Assembly: GCA_947491755.1 (NCBI GenBank) | Contig: CANLKV010000001.1 | Location: 744,001 to 808,000 of the forward strand | DNA length: 64,000 nt | Origin: an uncultured Nonlabens sp. | Lineage (GTDB): Bacteria > Bacteroidota > Bacteroidia > Flavobacteriales > Flavobacteriaceae | Direction: 5' to 3' | Shown: piece after piece, positions 9,135 through 17,832 of the stretch | Numbering within the stretch: the first letter of the stretch is position 1 | Layout: each line of letters opens with the position of its first letter | Translations under genes and position numbers: made by a program | The notes under the pieces: generated by a model | Seen by the model: the letters and a program-made list of their open reading frames with translations, nothing else | What the model was told of the DNA's origin: nothing | The model's database searches: none

Positions 9135-9492
9135 GCAATTGCGGCATTGTTGTCTTTCAAAAAAGAGTACTCAAGAGACGATGCCTTTTGACAATCATAC
9201 GTTGGTCTTTAAGGTAATGGGAAAGATGTTTGCTCTTACCTCGCTCGCTGGCTGGGATGGGGACGAGCCTGTCAATAATCTTAAATGCAATCCACAACGA
9301 GCCATAGAACTGAGACAGCAGTATGATGGTGATGTGGTAGGGGCATGGCACATGAATAAAAAACATTGGAATGGTATTCATATCAATAACTCTGTAAGGG
9401 ATACCATGATTTTTCAATGGATTGATGACAGCTATGACCTAGTGGTTTCTAGCCTTACTAAAAAACTGCAAGCGCAATTAAAATCAACTTAA
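9124..9492 (+). CDS. MmcQ/YjbR-family protein
   Basis: A 122-residue protein with the CyaY-like fold signatures of the MmcQ/YjbR family: an early PFDNHTLVFKVMGKMFALTSL strand pair, NLKCNPQRAIELRQQY, and HMNKKHWNGIHINN. Some members bind DNA, but the biological role is not established. It starts inside the DUF4230 gene and ends one base before the TTG start of the next gene. Confidence 0.85.
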   Translation: MEIEQLRHCCLSKKSTQETMPFDNHTLVFKVMGKMFALTSLAGWDGDEPVNNLKCNPQRAIELRQQYDGDVVGAWHMNKKHWNGIHINNSVRDTMIFQWIDDSYDLVVSSLTKKLQAQLKST

Positions 9493-9493
9493 T

Positions 9494-11263
9494 TTGGGAA
9501 CTTTACATTCAATATATCAGGCCAGAGTTGATGGATTTACGCTTTCGCGAAAGCGTTACACAAAACAACTACGTATTTCTGGGATCGTGCGTTTGCTTTC
9601 CTTTCTTCTTGTTGCAATAGGTATTTATTTTTATTGGGCAAATTGGGAGGTGGTATCAGCTATAGCGGTTGTAGGTCTTATTTCCTTTTTGTTTTTAGTC
9701 ACACGTCATGAAAACTTAAAGTCGAGACGAGATTATTACCAGCAACTGATTGAAATAAATGAGCTGGAAATTAAGATTGATAACGGGAATTACTTGGACC
9801 GACCTGATGGCAGTATTTTTATGGATGACGACCATGACTACAGCCGGGATATAGATCTTTTTGGCAAGGGCTCTTTTTTTCAATACATCAATAGAACAGC
9901 GCTCAAGGAAGGCGAGCAACTGTTAGCTAATCGACTGTGCGCTAATGACACGCAGGATATTGAGCAACGCCAGCAAGCTATAAAAGAGCTGAGCAAGAAA
10001 CTGGATTACAGGCAGGAATTTGAAGCGACTGCAAGATTGCTAGAAGATACGAGCGATCCCAAAGAGATCATTAACTGGAGCAGTAATTACAATACGTTTG
10101 TCCCTCATATATTCTCATGGCTTTGCTATGCGCAGCTTTTACTATCTGTGGTGGTTATAGCGTTATACGCTGTTGACCTTATTACAGGTTACTGGGTTGC
10201 AGGGGTATTTTTTATAGGTCTTGCCATTACGGGCAAGTATCTGGGCAAGGTAACAGCCTTGTCTGGCGATGTGTCAAAGCTTGAGGGCTTTTTTACACAG
10301 TATGGTAAACTGCTTTCTATTGTTGAACATACACAATTTGATGCTGCCTTATTATTAGAATGTAAAAAGGCAATAATAATTGAGGGAGAAACAGCTTCAA
10401 AACGTTTACAAAAGCTAGGCAAGGCAATAGGACGGCTTGAGCAGCGCAATAATATATTGTTCGGGATCGTTGCAAATGGTTTTGGGCTTTGGGACTTAAA
10501 ACAAGCACATACTCTAGAGCAATGGTTGATTACAAACCAGGCAGATATCAAACAATGGCTGCATACGATAGCACAACTGGATGCCTTGCATTCCCTGGCA
10601 AATTTTGCATACAATCACCCAGATTATCAATACCCTAATTTAAGTACTGGAGCTTTTCATTTAAAATTAGAGCAAGCAATACATCCCTTACTTAATGTAG
10701 AAAAGCCTGTAGGAAATACTATAGAGATCAACGCAGGGTCATTTTTTATCATCACAGGTGCAAATATGGCTGGAAAAAGTACCTTTTTAAGAACTGTGTC
10801 TATGTCTATTGTGATGTCAAACGTAGGATTGCCTGTAAGAGCCACTGCGGCCAGCTATGCTCCTATCAAGTTGATCACCAGCATGCGTACTTCAGATTCT
10901 CTTAAAGACGACGAGTCCTACTTTTTTAGTGAGTTAAAGCGCCTCAAATTTATTGTAGATAAAATGGAAAATGAGCCGTATTTTATTGTCTTGGACGAGA
11001 TTTTAAAGGGTACCAATAGTATCGATAAAGCAAGCGGTTCAAGGAAATTAATCGAGAAACTAACTCGTAATAACGCTACAGGGATTATTGCCACGCACGA
11101 CTTGAGTCTTACAGAGGTTGCAGCCGATTATCCACTGATTAGTAACTTTTACTTTGACGCTCAAATCATTGATGAGGAGCTGTTCTTTGATTACACTTTT
11201 AAAAACGGCGTGGCCACTAATATGAATGCCAGCTTCTTACTTAAAAAAATGGGAATTGTCTAG
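9494..11263 (+). CDS. Membrane-anchored MutS-like ATPase
   Basis: A 589-residue protein whose C-terminal third is the ABC-type ATPase domain of the MutS family: Walker A GANMAGKS at 422-429, Walker B with D501-E502 in FIVLDEILKGTNS, and the H-loop in IIATHDLS. The N-terminal half lacks the mismatch-recognition domain and instead has two hydrophobic pairs (about residues 27-47 and 52-71, then 202-250), so it is likely a membrane protein. Classic mismatch repair is therefore unlikely. The only suitable start is the TTG at 9494, two bases after the previous stop. A palindrome copy at 9540-9555 encodes LSRKR near the N-terminus. Confidence 0.82.
   Translation: MGTLHSIYQARVDGFTLSRKRYTKQLRISGIVRLLSFLLVAIGIYFYWANWEVVSAIAVVGLISFLFLVTRHENLKSRRDYYQQLIEINELEIKIDNGNYLDRPDGSIFMDDDHDYSRDIDLFGKGSFFQYINRTALKEGEQLLANRLCANDTQDIEQRQQAIKELSKKLDYRQEFEATARLLEDTSDPKEIINWSSNYNTFVPHIFSWLCYAQLLLSVVVIALYAVDLITGYWVAGVFFIGLAITGKYLGKVTALSGDVSKLEGFFTQYGKLLSIVEHTQFDAALLLECKKAIIIEGETASKRLQKLGKAIGRLEQRNNILFGIVANGFGLWDLKQAHTLEQWLITNQADIKQWLHTIAQLDALHSLANFAYNHPDYQYPNLSTGAFHLKLEQAIHPLLNVEKPVGNTIEINAGSFFIITGANMAGKSTFLRTVSMSIVMSNVGLPVRATAASYAPIKLITSMRTSDSLKDDESYFFSELKRLKFIVDKMENEPYFIVLDEILKGTNSIDKASGSRKLIEKLTRNNATGIIATHDLSLTEVAADYPLISNFYFDAQIIDEELFFDYTFKNGVATNMNASFLLKKMGIV
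9540..9555. repeat. Dispersed 16-bp palindrome, copy 3 (in the MutS-like gene)
   Basis: Perfect CGCTTTCGCGAAAGCG, read as LSRKR in FTLSRKRYTKQ, just before the first membrane segment. Confidence 0.95.
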
Positions 11264-12612
11264 AGCAACCTCTTCAACTCAGTAAAATCGAGTCCCCCAT
11301 AATTCCCGCTGCTCATCAGGAGTAAGCTGCTGTTTTCTAACTGCTGTTGGTACAACCAGGTTTTAAAAGTCTCAGGATCTGTCATTACCACAAGATCATC
11401 CCTGTGGAAGGCTGCTTTGATCTGATCGGCCTCGATAGTGTCTAGCCCCTTAAGGGCGACAGCCTCTGGGCTGTAATATACTACGGCAACATCAGCGTGG
11501 TCCAGCGCATTCTTATATTCACTTAAAAAATCAGGGTTCAGGCTGCTGTATGTATGTAATTCAAGGCATGCGATACATACACGGTCCTTATATTGAGCTT
11601 TTACCGCTTGCGTTGTTGCGATAACCTTGCTAGGAGAGTGAGCAAAGTCTTTATAGATTACTGCATTGTAACTTTCTGCAATCTTTTCAAGTCTTTTTGA
11701 AGCTCCTTTAAAAGTAGCGATGGCCTCATAGAAATCATCCTCGTCAATTCCCATATGCTGACAAATCCATTTAGCACCAGCCATGTTGCTTAAATTATGC
11801 TTTCCAAAAATCTCTACAGGCATGGCACCTTCCGGTGTGTCTAGAAGGGTGACTCCATCAACGATCTGATGCTCAGGAATAGTATAGGGATGTTTTCTAG
11901 TAGGCTTAGTAGCAGCTTCTGCGATTTGTTTAACGGTCGTATCATCTGCATTGTAAACTAGAATACTTCCATCTTTCATTAGATTCACAAATTGTTCAAA
12001 TTGTGAGACATAATTTTGATAGGTAGGAAATACGTTGATGTGATCCCATGCAATACCGCTTATCAGTGCTATATTAGGCTCGTATAAATGGAACTTAGGT
12101 CTGGGGTCTATAGGGCTGGATAAATACTCATCGCCTTCTAGTACTATAAATTCGTTATGGTCAGTAAGATGAACCATCGTGTCAAAACCTTCTAGTTGTG
12201 CCCCCACCATAAAGTCCACCTCGCGATCGTGGTAATGCATAACATGCAAAATCATCGATGTGATGGTGGTTTTTCCATGCGAGCCACCTATGACTACGCG
12301 CGTTTTATCTTTTGATTGCTCGTATAAATATTCTGGATAACTATAAATCTTTACACCTAGTTCTTTTGCTCGCAGTAATTCAGGATTGTCTTTTTTTGCA
12401 TGCATACCCAGAATGACCGCATCTAAATTTTCTGTAATGCGTGCAGGATCCCAGCCCATTTGCTCTGGCAGCAATTGGTACCTAGCAAGTCTAGATTTAC
12501 TAGGTTCAAAAATGGCATCGTCGCTACCGGTAACCCGATAGCCTTTATGATGTAATGCTAGAGCAAGATTGTGCATGGCGCTGCCGCCTATCGCGATAAA
12601 ATGTACGCGCAT
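11260..12612 (-). CDS. mpl: UDP-N-acetylmuramate:L-alanyl-gamma-D-glutamyl-meso-diaminopimelate ligase-like (Mpl)
   Basis: A 450-residue Mur ligase of the Mpl type, which recycles tripeptide from old peptidoglycan by joining it to UDP-MurNAc. The Rossmann start MRVHFIAIGGSAMHNLAL is typical of Mpl/MurC, the ATP loop GGSHGKTT is at 109-116, and the central domain has LEGDEYLSSPIDPRPKF and ISGIAWDHINVFPTY. It is cytoplasmic. The gene converges on the MutS-like gene with a four-base overlap at the stops. Bacteroidota use meso-DAP, which fits the substrate; exact specificity is inferred. Confidence 0.9.
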   Translation of the reverse strand: MRVHFIAIGGSAMHNLALALHHKGYRVTGSDDAIFEPSKSRLARYQLLPEQMGWDPARITENLDAVILGMHAKKDNPELLRAKELGVKIYSYPEYLYEQSKDKTRVVIGGSHGKTTITSMILHVMHYHDREVDFMVGAQLEGFDTMVHLTDHNEFIVLEGDEYLSSPIDPRPKFHLYEPNIALISGIAWDHINVFPTYQNYVSQFEQFVNLMKDGSILVYNADDTTVKQIAEAATKPTRKHPYTIPEHQIVDGVTLLDTPEGAMPVEIFGKHNLSNMAGAKWICQHMGIDEDDFYEAIATFKGASKRLEKIAESYNAVIYKDFAHSPSKVIATTQAVKAQYKDRVCIACLELHTYSSLNPDFLSEYKNALDHADVAVVYYSPEAVALKGLDTIEADQIKAAFHRDDLVVMTDPETFKTWLYQQQLENSSLLLMSSGNYGGLDFTELKRLL

Positions 12613-12733
12613 AAATTGATGGTTTTATAAATCATACTAAAGTAGGAAACAGGATAGCCTGGATCAAATTAATCAGCTGCTTTGTATAACTATTTGCTCA
12701 CAAAGTGCGATGCGACCAACTGCCAAGATCATT

Positions 12734-13468
12734 TTATTGGATTTCTTCTAGCTGACTTTTTAATTGGGAATCATTGTGTATGGATATGCCTTTTTTAAGC
12801 ACAGCAACAGCATCTTGTCTGCGCCCCATTTTATCTGCATATAATGTTGCTAGTGTCTTGTAAGTAAGTGGGGAACCACCTATTTCAACGGCGCTTTTAT
12901 AGGCTTTCTCTGCAGCGGTATAATTTTTTTCGTATTCCTCAATAAAGCCCGTGGTAAGATAACCATCTACTGGGGATATATTTTTGAGCTCTGTTGCATA
13001 TTTGCGCGCTGTGCTTATAGAACCTCCTATAATCCCAGGTAACTCTACATACAATTGGACAAGCGCCCATCGTGTTTCAATATGCTTTGGGTCCAGGTCT
13101 GCAGCCTTTTTAAGATGAAATTTTACATCATCTAATAATCCTAGCGCTTTAAATTTACTTGCGTTTTTTGCCCACAGCCCTTTAGTACCGCCATAGTAAA
13201 AGTGATAATCTGCATTACTTTCATCAGTAGCTAGTAATCGCTTATAAATAGCGGTAGCTTTTTCAAACTGCTCTAATTTACTGTAAGCGTAGCCTGTTTG
13301 TCGCAATAATACTGGGTCTTTTGGCTTTTCTTGCAGTAAAGACAGATAGATAGGCAATGCTGCTTTATAGTTAGATTGAGCAGATAGTTTTTCCGCTTTC
13401 GCAAAAGCGGACTGTCCACAAACAATACTACAAAAAAGCAAGCTGGTAATTACGAGCAGTTTTTTCAT
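12734..13468 (-). CDS. Exported tetratricopeptide repeat protein
   Basis: A 244-residue protein with a signal peptide (MKKLLVITSLLFCSIVCGQSAFA) and several TPR units (for example NYKAALPIYLSLLQEKPKDP, QFEKATAIYKRLLATDESN, and NYTAAEKAYKSAVEIGGSP). It probably acts as a periplasmic or envelope scaffold; partners are unknown. A variant of the dispersed palindrome encodes AFAKA right at the expected signal peptidase site, so the cleavage region itself is made by the repeat. It lies 51 bases upstream of the M15 peptidase gene on the same strand. Confidence 0.8.
   Translation of the reverse strand: MKKLLVITSLLFCSIVCGQSAFAKAEKLSAQSNYKAALPIYLSLLQEKPKDPVLLRQTGYAYSKLEQFEKATAIYKRLLATDESNADYHFYYGGTKGLWAKNASKFKALGLLDDVKFHLKKAADLDPKHIETRWALVQLYVELPGIIGGSISTARKYATELKNISPVDGYLTTGFIEEYEKNYTAAEKAYKSAVEIGGSPLTYKTLATLYADKMGRRQDAVAVLKKGISIHNDSQLKSQLEEIQ
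13394..13409. repeat. Dispersed palindrome, variant copy 4
   Basis: CGCTTTCGCAAAAGCG, one change from the perfect palindrome. It encodes AFAKA at the signal peptide end of the TPR protein. Confidence 0.9.
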
Positions 13469-13519
13469 CTGGTAAAAGTATCAAAAAGAATACCAAGGTA
13501 AGGTTGTAAGTGCTGGGCA

Positions 13520-14215
13520 CTATTTCAAATCTGTTTTGACCGTAGCATTAACACCTTGCAAATGTTCGATCAGGTATCGCTGCAGCCGTTCGTCACTTAT
13601 AGCATCCATACCTGCTATTCTGGACGATCGTAATTTGTTAAGGAGATCTTCTATTTCAAAGTAAGCCTTGTAATAATTGCGCGAAACTGGAGCGTAGGTA
13701 TAATGCCAGGGCTCATAATAAAACCCAGGCCGCTCAGGGTCATTAGTATACACCAGCTCAAAGCCATAATCTTTTGCATGGTTGTCCATCCATTTTTTGA
13801 GCCGGTAAAACGGCCCTCCTGGCTCAAATTTTTCAGACAATAGGGCATCACCAGTATAAACAGCGCTGGCATCTATAATATCAATGTCAGTACCCCAGTG
13901 ATGTCTGGAGGTGCCTGGCAGGGTAGAGTAGGTGACAATTAAGTTTACGATAGAGTCTGCAGTCAGTCCTTCTGCCTCGTATTTTTTGTATTTACGGTTC
14001 CATATAGAACGTTGTCTGTTAAAGGAGCGATATCCAGAGATGACTTTGATCTCAATACTGTCTTTTAATGCTGCAACTTGCAGTTTTTTAAATGCTATAC
14101 TGGTTTGCTTTTCTAGAATTTTAAGGGGATTTGAGGACTTGCCCATCAGTATATTTTCTGAAGTCTGTGCAGTCATACAAGCGCTAAAAAAAAATAGGAA
14201 CCAAAAAATCCTCAT
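13520..14215 (-). CDS. M15-family D,D-carboxypeptidase (VanY-like), exported
   Basis: A 231-residue zinc peptidase of the VanY/M15B type, which trims D-Ala or hydrolyses peptide bonds in peptidoglycan. The zinc motif SRHHWGTDID is at 103-112 (ligands His105 and Asp112) and the third ligand with the catalytic Glu is in EPWHY (Glu168, His171). ISGYRSFNRQRSIWNRK is also typical. A signal peptide MRIFWFLFFFSACMTAQ places it in the periplasm. The start overlaps the stop of the GNAT gene upstream by four bases, so it is part of a compact run. Confidence 0.9.
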   Translation of the reverse strand: MRIFWFLFFFSACMTAQTSENILMGKSSNPLKILEKQTSIAFKKLQVAALKDSIEIKVISGYRSFNRQRSIWNRKYKKYEAEGLTADSIVNLIVTYSTLPGTSRHHWGTDIDIIDASAVYTGDALLSEKFEPGGPFYRLKKWMDNHAKDYGFELVYTNDPERPGFYYEPWHYTYAPVSRNYYKAYFEIEDLLNKLRSSRIAGMDAISDERLQRYLIEHLQGVNATVKTDLK

Positions 14216-14661
14216 AACGACATGTGCATTTTGTAGTGAGGCCCTATCCCTTCAATTTCAAATACATCACCACTTTTCGTAAACCCTAGGCGCTCATAAA
14301 AAGGAACCGCTTTGATACGTGCATTGAACCATAACATTTCAATACCGCGGTCACGCAGCTGTTGTAGGCATTCATCTATTAGTTTTTTGCCCACTCCATG
14401 ACCTTGTAGATGAGGTAAGACCGCCATTCCTCGCAGTTGATAGTATGACCCGGTGGTAATTGTCCTGACTGGGGATAGGTTTGCACTGGATGCCACAAGG
14501 GTGGCTACACCGACTAATTGATCTTTTAAAAAAGCACCCAGATGAATAGTGGTGTCTAGATGGTCACCCTCCATGGCGCAAGAGGTTACTGGTTTTCCTG
14601 CTCTCAATACGGGATGGCGCACACTATAGGTGTCTAGCGCATCAATAACTTTGATTATCAT
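14212..14661 (-). CDS. GNAT-family N-acetyltransferase
   Basis: About 149 residues with the acetyl-CoA-binding motif QLRGMAVLPHLQGHGVGKKLIDECL and the C-terminal FYERLGFTKSGDVFEIEGIGPHY. The GNAT fold transfers an acetyl group from acetyl-CoA to an amine; the acceptor is unknown. The ATG at 14661 (MIIKVIDALD) is preferred over a GTG nine bases upstream. It overlaps the adjacent GNAT gene by 20 bases and the M15 peptidase by four. Confidence 0.85.
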   Translation of the reverse strand: MIIKVIDALDTYSVRHPVLRAGKPVTSCAMEGDHLDTTIHLGAFLKDQLVGVATLVASSANLSPVRTITTGSYYQLRGMAVLPHLQGHGVGKKLIDECLQQLRDRGIEMLWFNARIKAVPFYERLGFTKSGDVFEIEGIGPHYKMHMSL

Positions 14662-15184
14662 AGGTCTCACGATTCATTTTATAATACCGGCCAGGCAGCA
14701 ACCCATCCCATAAAAATCGATGGGATAAATCAAATCCCAGCTTTTCTACCACACGCTGAGATCCTATATTATGCTCGTGCACGTGAGCGACTATTTCTTG
14801 TTTGTTATGTGTCACAAAAGCAAACTTTAAAATCACAGCACATGCCTCGGTCGCATAGCCCTTGCCCCAGTGCTTTTTTAAAAAACGATAGCCTATATCT
14901 GTTAGTTGAGAAGCCTCGTGAGTTTTGATTCCACAAAAGCCTACAAATTCTTGACTTTCTTTATCAATGCATGCCAGTCTGCCCATCTTGTATTTTTTGA
15001 TTTGTCCAGCAGGGTTATTAACGTAGTCATCAATATATTGTTGTGCATCTTGAATACTGCCTAGAGGGGAGTCGCCAGTATATTTTAATACCTCATGGTC
15101 TGTATTCATTTGATATAAACCAGTGGCATCACTTTTTTTAAAAGGACGCAGCCATAGCCTAGCGCTTTCTAATTCTAGATTCAT
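14642..15184 (-). CDS. GNAT-family N-acetyltransferase (RimJ/RimL-like)
   Basis: A 180-residue GNAT of the Acetyltransf_3 type: N-terminal ESARLWLRPFKKSDATGLYQM, the CoA motif IGYRFLKKHWGKGYATEACAVILKFAF, and NIGSQRVVEKLGFDL. RimJ/RimL proteins acetylate ribosomal protein N-termini, but many relatives have other or unknown substrates. It overlaps both neighbours, so three GNAT genes are translated as one coupled unit. Confidence 0.87.
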   Translation of the reverse strand: MNLELESARLWLRPFKKSDATGLYQMNTDHEVLKYTGDSPLGSIQDAQQYIDDYVNNPAGQIKKYKMGRLACIDKESQEFVGFCGIKTHEASQLTDIGYRFLKKHWGKGYATEACAVILKFAFVTHNKQEIVAHVHEHNIGSQRVVEKLGFDLSHRFLWDGLLPGRYYKMNRETYDNQSY

Positions 15185-15468
15185 ACGCGCAGGCTGCTCC
15201 AGTCACTATTGCGGTCAAAAACTACTTCGGCAAATGGGCATAACGGGTTGACTTTGAGATTTTTCTTTTTGGCATATTCATAACTGGCATGTACTAGTTG
15301 TGTACCTATGCCTTTACCCTCATATTCTGGATTTGTCTGGGTGTGATCGATAACCATAACTTCATCCTCTATGGAATAGGTGAGTTCTGCAATTGTGCTT
15401 TGTCCTTCTTTAATAAAAAAGATGCCTCTTCTATCGTTCTCATTGTGTTGAATGTCACTCATATTCAT
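15181..15468 (-). CDS. Small GNAT-type acetyltransferase (PF14542-like)
   Basis: About 95 residues with the short GNAT core: VMVIDHTQTNPEYEGKGIGTQLVHASYEYAKKKNLKVNPLCPFAEVVF. This compact family (PF14542, YjdJ-like) has an unknown substrate. The ATG at 15468 was chosen because it follows the pepE stop by 22 bases; longer frames would run into pepE. Two paralogues lie at 38178-38462 and 38574-38891, all sharing the PxCP(F/Y) motif. Confidence 0.8.
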   Translation of the reverse strand: MNMSDIQHNENDRRGIFFIKEGQSTIAELTYSIEDEVMVIDHTQTNPEYEGKGIGTQLVHASYEYAKKKNLKVNPLCPFAEVVFDRNSDWSSLRV

Positions 15469-15490
15469 TGTGCTTTTAAAATAGTAATTA

Positions 15491-16201
15491 TCAAATAGTT
15501 TTAAAATCATATCCTGGAGCCACCTCTTGTGCCGCTTTACCTGGTAAAAACACTCTAGCATGGTGCGGTCCAGCTAGCAATTCTTTATCATGTTGCACAT
15601 CGATATAGCTGCCCTCTCGCAATCCTACAACAGGAATATTATTGTAGGTATGAAACTCTTGAATGCGCTGCTCTCTTGTCTCTCCCATGTGCGTGGCACC
15701 CGCGATAGGGTCTAGATAGTGTGCGTTAATATTATATGCAATGGCACCCATGGTTTTAAAGCTGGAGGGTTGCACGATAGGCATGTCGTTTGTGGTTTTC
15801 ATAGACAACCCACAAATATTACTACCAGCACTGGTGCCCAGATAAAAAGTGCCTTTAAATATGGCGTCACGCAAAATGGGCATGAGTTGTTGCTCGTGCA
15901 ACTTTTTAACAAGCAAAAAGGTATTACCACCACCTGTAAAAATAGCTTGTGCTTTTTTAATTGCCTCAATAGGTGATGTATGGCTGTGTATTCCAGAAAC
16001 ACTTACTCCCATAGGCTCAAAAAACCGAGTTACTTGATCGGTATAATCGTCATGAGATATCCCGCCAGGTCTTGCAAAAGGAATAAAAAGCAACTTTGAT
16101 ATGCCGGCTGCATTTAATCTTTTTTGCAATACAAGCGTCAAATATTCCAGATACCCACTGCCGTATAGAGTAGATGTGCTAGCGATTATCATGTTTTTCA
16201 T
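15491..16201 (-). CDS. pepE: Dipeptidase E (alpha-aspartyl dipeptidase), S51 family
   Basis: PepE hydrolyses dipeptides starting with aspartate. The protein has 236 residues from the ATG at 16201 (MKNMIIASTSTLYGSGYLEY). The nucleophile Ser124 lies in GTSAGSN (122-128), and the IFTGGGNTF and GLREGSY motifs are typical of the S51 family. No signal peptide is seen, so it is cytoplasmic. Longer starts upstream are possible but add a non-conserved segment. It is the first gene of the minus-strand run that includes the GNATs. Confidence 0.9.
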   Translation of the reverse strand: MKNMIIASTSTLYGSGYLEYLTLVLQKRLNAAGISKLLFIPFARPGGISHDDYTDQVTRFFEPMGVSVSGIHSHTSPIEAIKKAQAIFTGGGNTFLLVKKLHEQQLMPILRDAIFKGTFYLGTSAGSNICGLSMKTTNDMPIVQPSSFKTMGAIAYNINAHYLDPIAGATHMGETREQRIQEFHTYNNIPVVGLREGSYIDVQHDKELLAGPHHARVFLPGKAAQEVAPGYDFKTI

Positions 16202-16298
16202 AAAAATGACCGTCTTTTGCTCAAAGGTATTTAACAAATTACAAGCAAAAAGCTGGCGACACTCTTTATAACTTTATATTAGTATTTAAGAAATCGAT

Positions 16299-17126
16299 AT
16301 GAAACACCTTCTATTATTTTTAGCTCTTTTTATCGCGGGTACTGCGGGAGCACAAGAACGCAAGCAACTCCAGGGCACAATTATAGGGGTTATGAAAGAG
16401 CCACTAGAAGGAATTACTGTGTTTAATGCAGCTACACTAGAAGGGACAGTAACAAATCAAGAAGGTAAATTCTATATTGAGGTGCGCAGTGGTGACCAGC
16501 TTTCTTTTGACTCTATACAATACGACCCATTCACCCTTACCGTGACGGAAGCTACCGTAAAAAAAGGTACCACTACGCTCACATTTACACAAGGGGTAAA
16601 TCTTCTGGACGAGGTATACGTGACGGATGAGTCTATAGTTGTTGCGGTCAAAAAAACTGAAAACGTAGATACAGGTATCGACCAGGTAAGTGAACGCAAT
16701 ATACGTCTAGCAGCTGTAGATAGAATTGAAAATACTTTCTCTGACCGCATACGCCAGCCAGAAGAAATACCACTAGAGAACACTGCTTTTAATCAAAGTC
16801 AATTGCGATACAACTCCTTTAATGTGGTAGGATTACTTATGGGACTTGTTGCAAATGCTGCCTTACAAAATGTTGACTTGACTATTGACAAACCTTCCAC
16901 GCGCGAGAAAAAATTTAAAGAAGTGCTACTTAAAAATAAGTATAGTACAGATTATTTGACGGACTACTTAAAAATTTCAGAGGATAATTTATATGAGTTT
17001 ATGGTATTTGCGCAGGAACAAGGCCTCAATGAGAGTATGTTACAACCAGAGAATGAGCTTGATCTTTTACTATTTTTAGATAAACAAGCGACAATTTTCA
17101 AAGAACGCATCGCTCAAAAAAAATAA
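16299..17126 (+). CDS. Exported carboxypeptidase-regulatory-like domain protein
   Basis: A 275-residue protein with a signal peptide (MKHLLLFLALFIAGTAGAQ) followed by a CarboxypepD_reg-like beta-sandwich domain (about residues 24-105, ERKQLQGTIIGVMKEPLEG to NLLDEVYV), as seen at the N-terminus of SusC-type proteins. The rest is helical and not recognised. There is no beta-barrel. Probably periplasmic or outer membrane associated; the role is unknown. Confidence 0.75.
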   Translation: MKHLLLFLALFIAGTAGAQERKQLQGTIIGVMKEPLEGITVFNAATLEGTVTNQEGKFYIEVRSGDQLSFDSIQYDPFTLTVTEATVKKGTTTLTFTQGVNLLDEVYVTDESIVVAVKKTENVDTGIDQVSERNIRLAAVDRIENTFSDRIRQPEEIPLENTAFNQSQLRYNSFNVVGLLMGLVANAALQNVDLTIDKPSTREKKFKEVLLKNKYSTDYLTDYLKISEDNLYEFMVFAQEQGLNESMLQPENELDLLLFLDKQATIFKERIAQKK

Positions 17127-17197
17127 AAGTACCACGACGATACGCTGTAGCCATTCCTTGAAAATGAGAATTTTTTAATGCCTTTAGAATCAATTAC

Positions 17198-17767
17198 ATG
17201 CCCTTTAGATTACTTTTTTCAATTTCAATTTTAACTGTATTATTTGCAATTCCAGCCACAGCTTCTTCTATGGCAAGAGGTTGTGATGAGGTACGCTTCC
17301 GCGAAAGCGTGCTCCCCACCACAGCAGCACATAAATATTATCTCTCTGTTACAAACGTGACTTACAATCAAAAAGTGGGTGCTTTACAAATGATCTCTAG
17401 ATTTTTTATTGACGATCTAGAGGATGTACTTAACGAGCGGCTTAATAAAAAGCTAACACTGGGTAATCCCAATGAATTAGATAGCTTAACCCCTATTTTG
17501 AATTCCTATTTAGGAAAACGACTCGTTGCAAAAGTCAATGGAAAACAAGTCACCCCACAGGTGCTAGGGGCAGAGTATGACAACGATCAGATGGTTATTT
17601 ACATCGAGTTGCCTGCAGATCAACAGCCTAAAACAATAGAGATGAGTTATAAAGCTTTGTTTGAGCTTTTCCCTGATCAAAAAAACCTAGTTCACTTTAA
17701 AATTGATGGAAAACGTAAATCCTTACTTAACAGCATGGATACTCCTGTTGAGCAAGTTAAGTTTTAA
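17198..17767 (+). CDS. DUF6702-family exported protein
   Basis: A 189-residue protein with a signal peptide (MPFRLLFSISILTVLFAIPATA) and the sequence HKYYLSVTNVTYNQKVGALQMISRFFIDDLEDVL, which I recognise as the DUF6702 family found upstream of M1 metallopeptidases in Flavobacteriaceae. Function is unknown. A palindrome variant just after the signal peptide encodes RFRES. It lies 65 bases upstream of the M1 peptidase gene. Confidence 0.8.
   Translation: MPFRLLFSISILTVLFAIPATASSMARGCDEVRFRESVLPTTAAHKYYLSVTNVTYNQKVGALQMISRFFIDDLEDVLNERLNKKLTLGNPNELDSLTPILNSYLGKRLVAKVNGKQVTPQVLGAEYDNDQMVIYIELPADQQPKTIEMSYKALFELFPDQKNLVHFKIDGKRKSLLNSMDTPVEQVKF
17294..17309. repeat. Dispersed palindrome, variant copy 5
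   Basis: CGCTTCCGCGAAAGCG, one change from the perfect palindrome. It encodes RFRES just after the DUF6702 signal peptide. Confidence 0.9.
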
Positions 17768-17832
17768 ACGAGACGTTTATTTATACCTTTATTCTTAAAT
17801 TAGCCGCAATTCGTAAATAAAAACCACAGTAA

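Noticed and set aside
10189..10614. Minus-strand frame within the MutS-like gene
   Set aside because: It is antisense to the coding gene, with a Cys/Ser-rich product that looks like no protein family.
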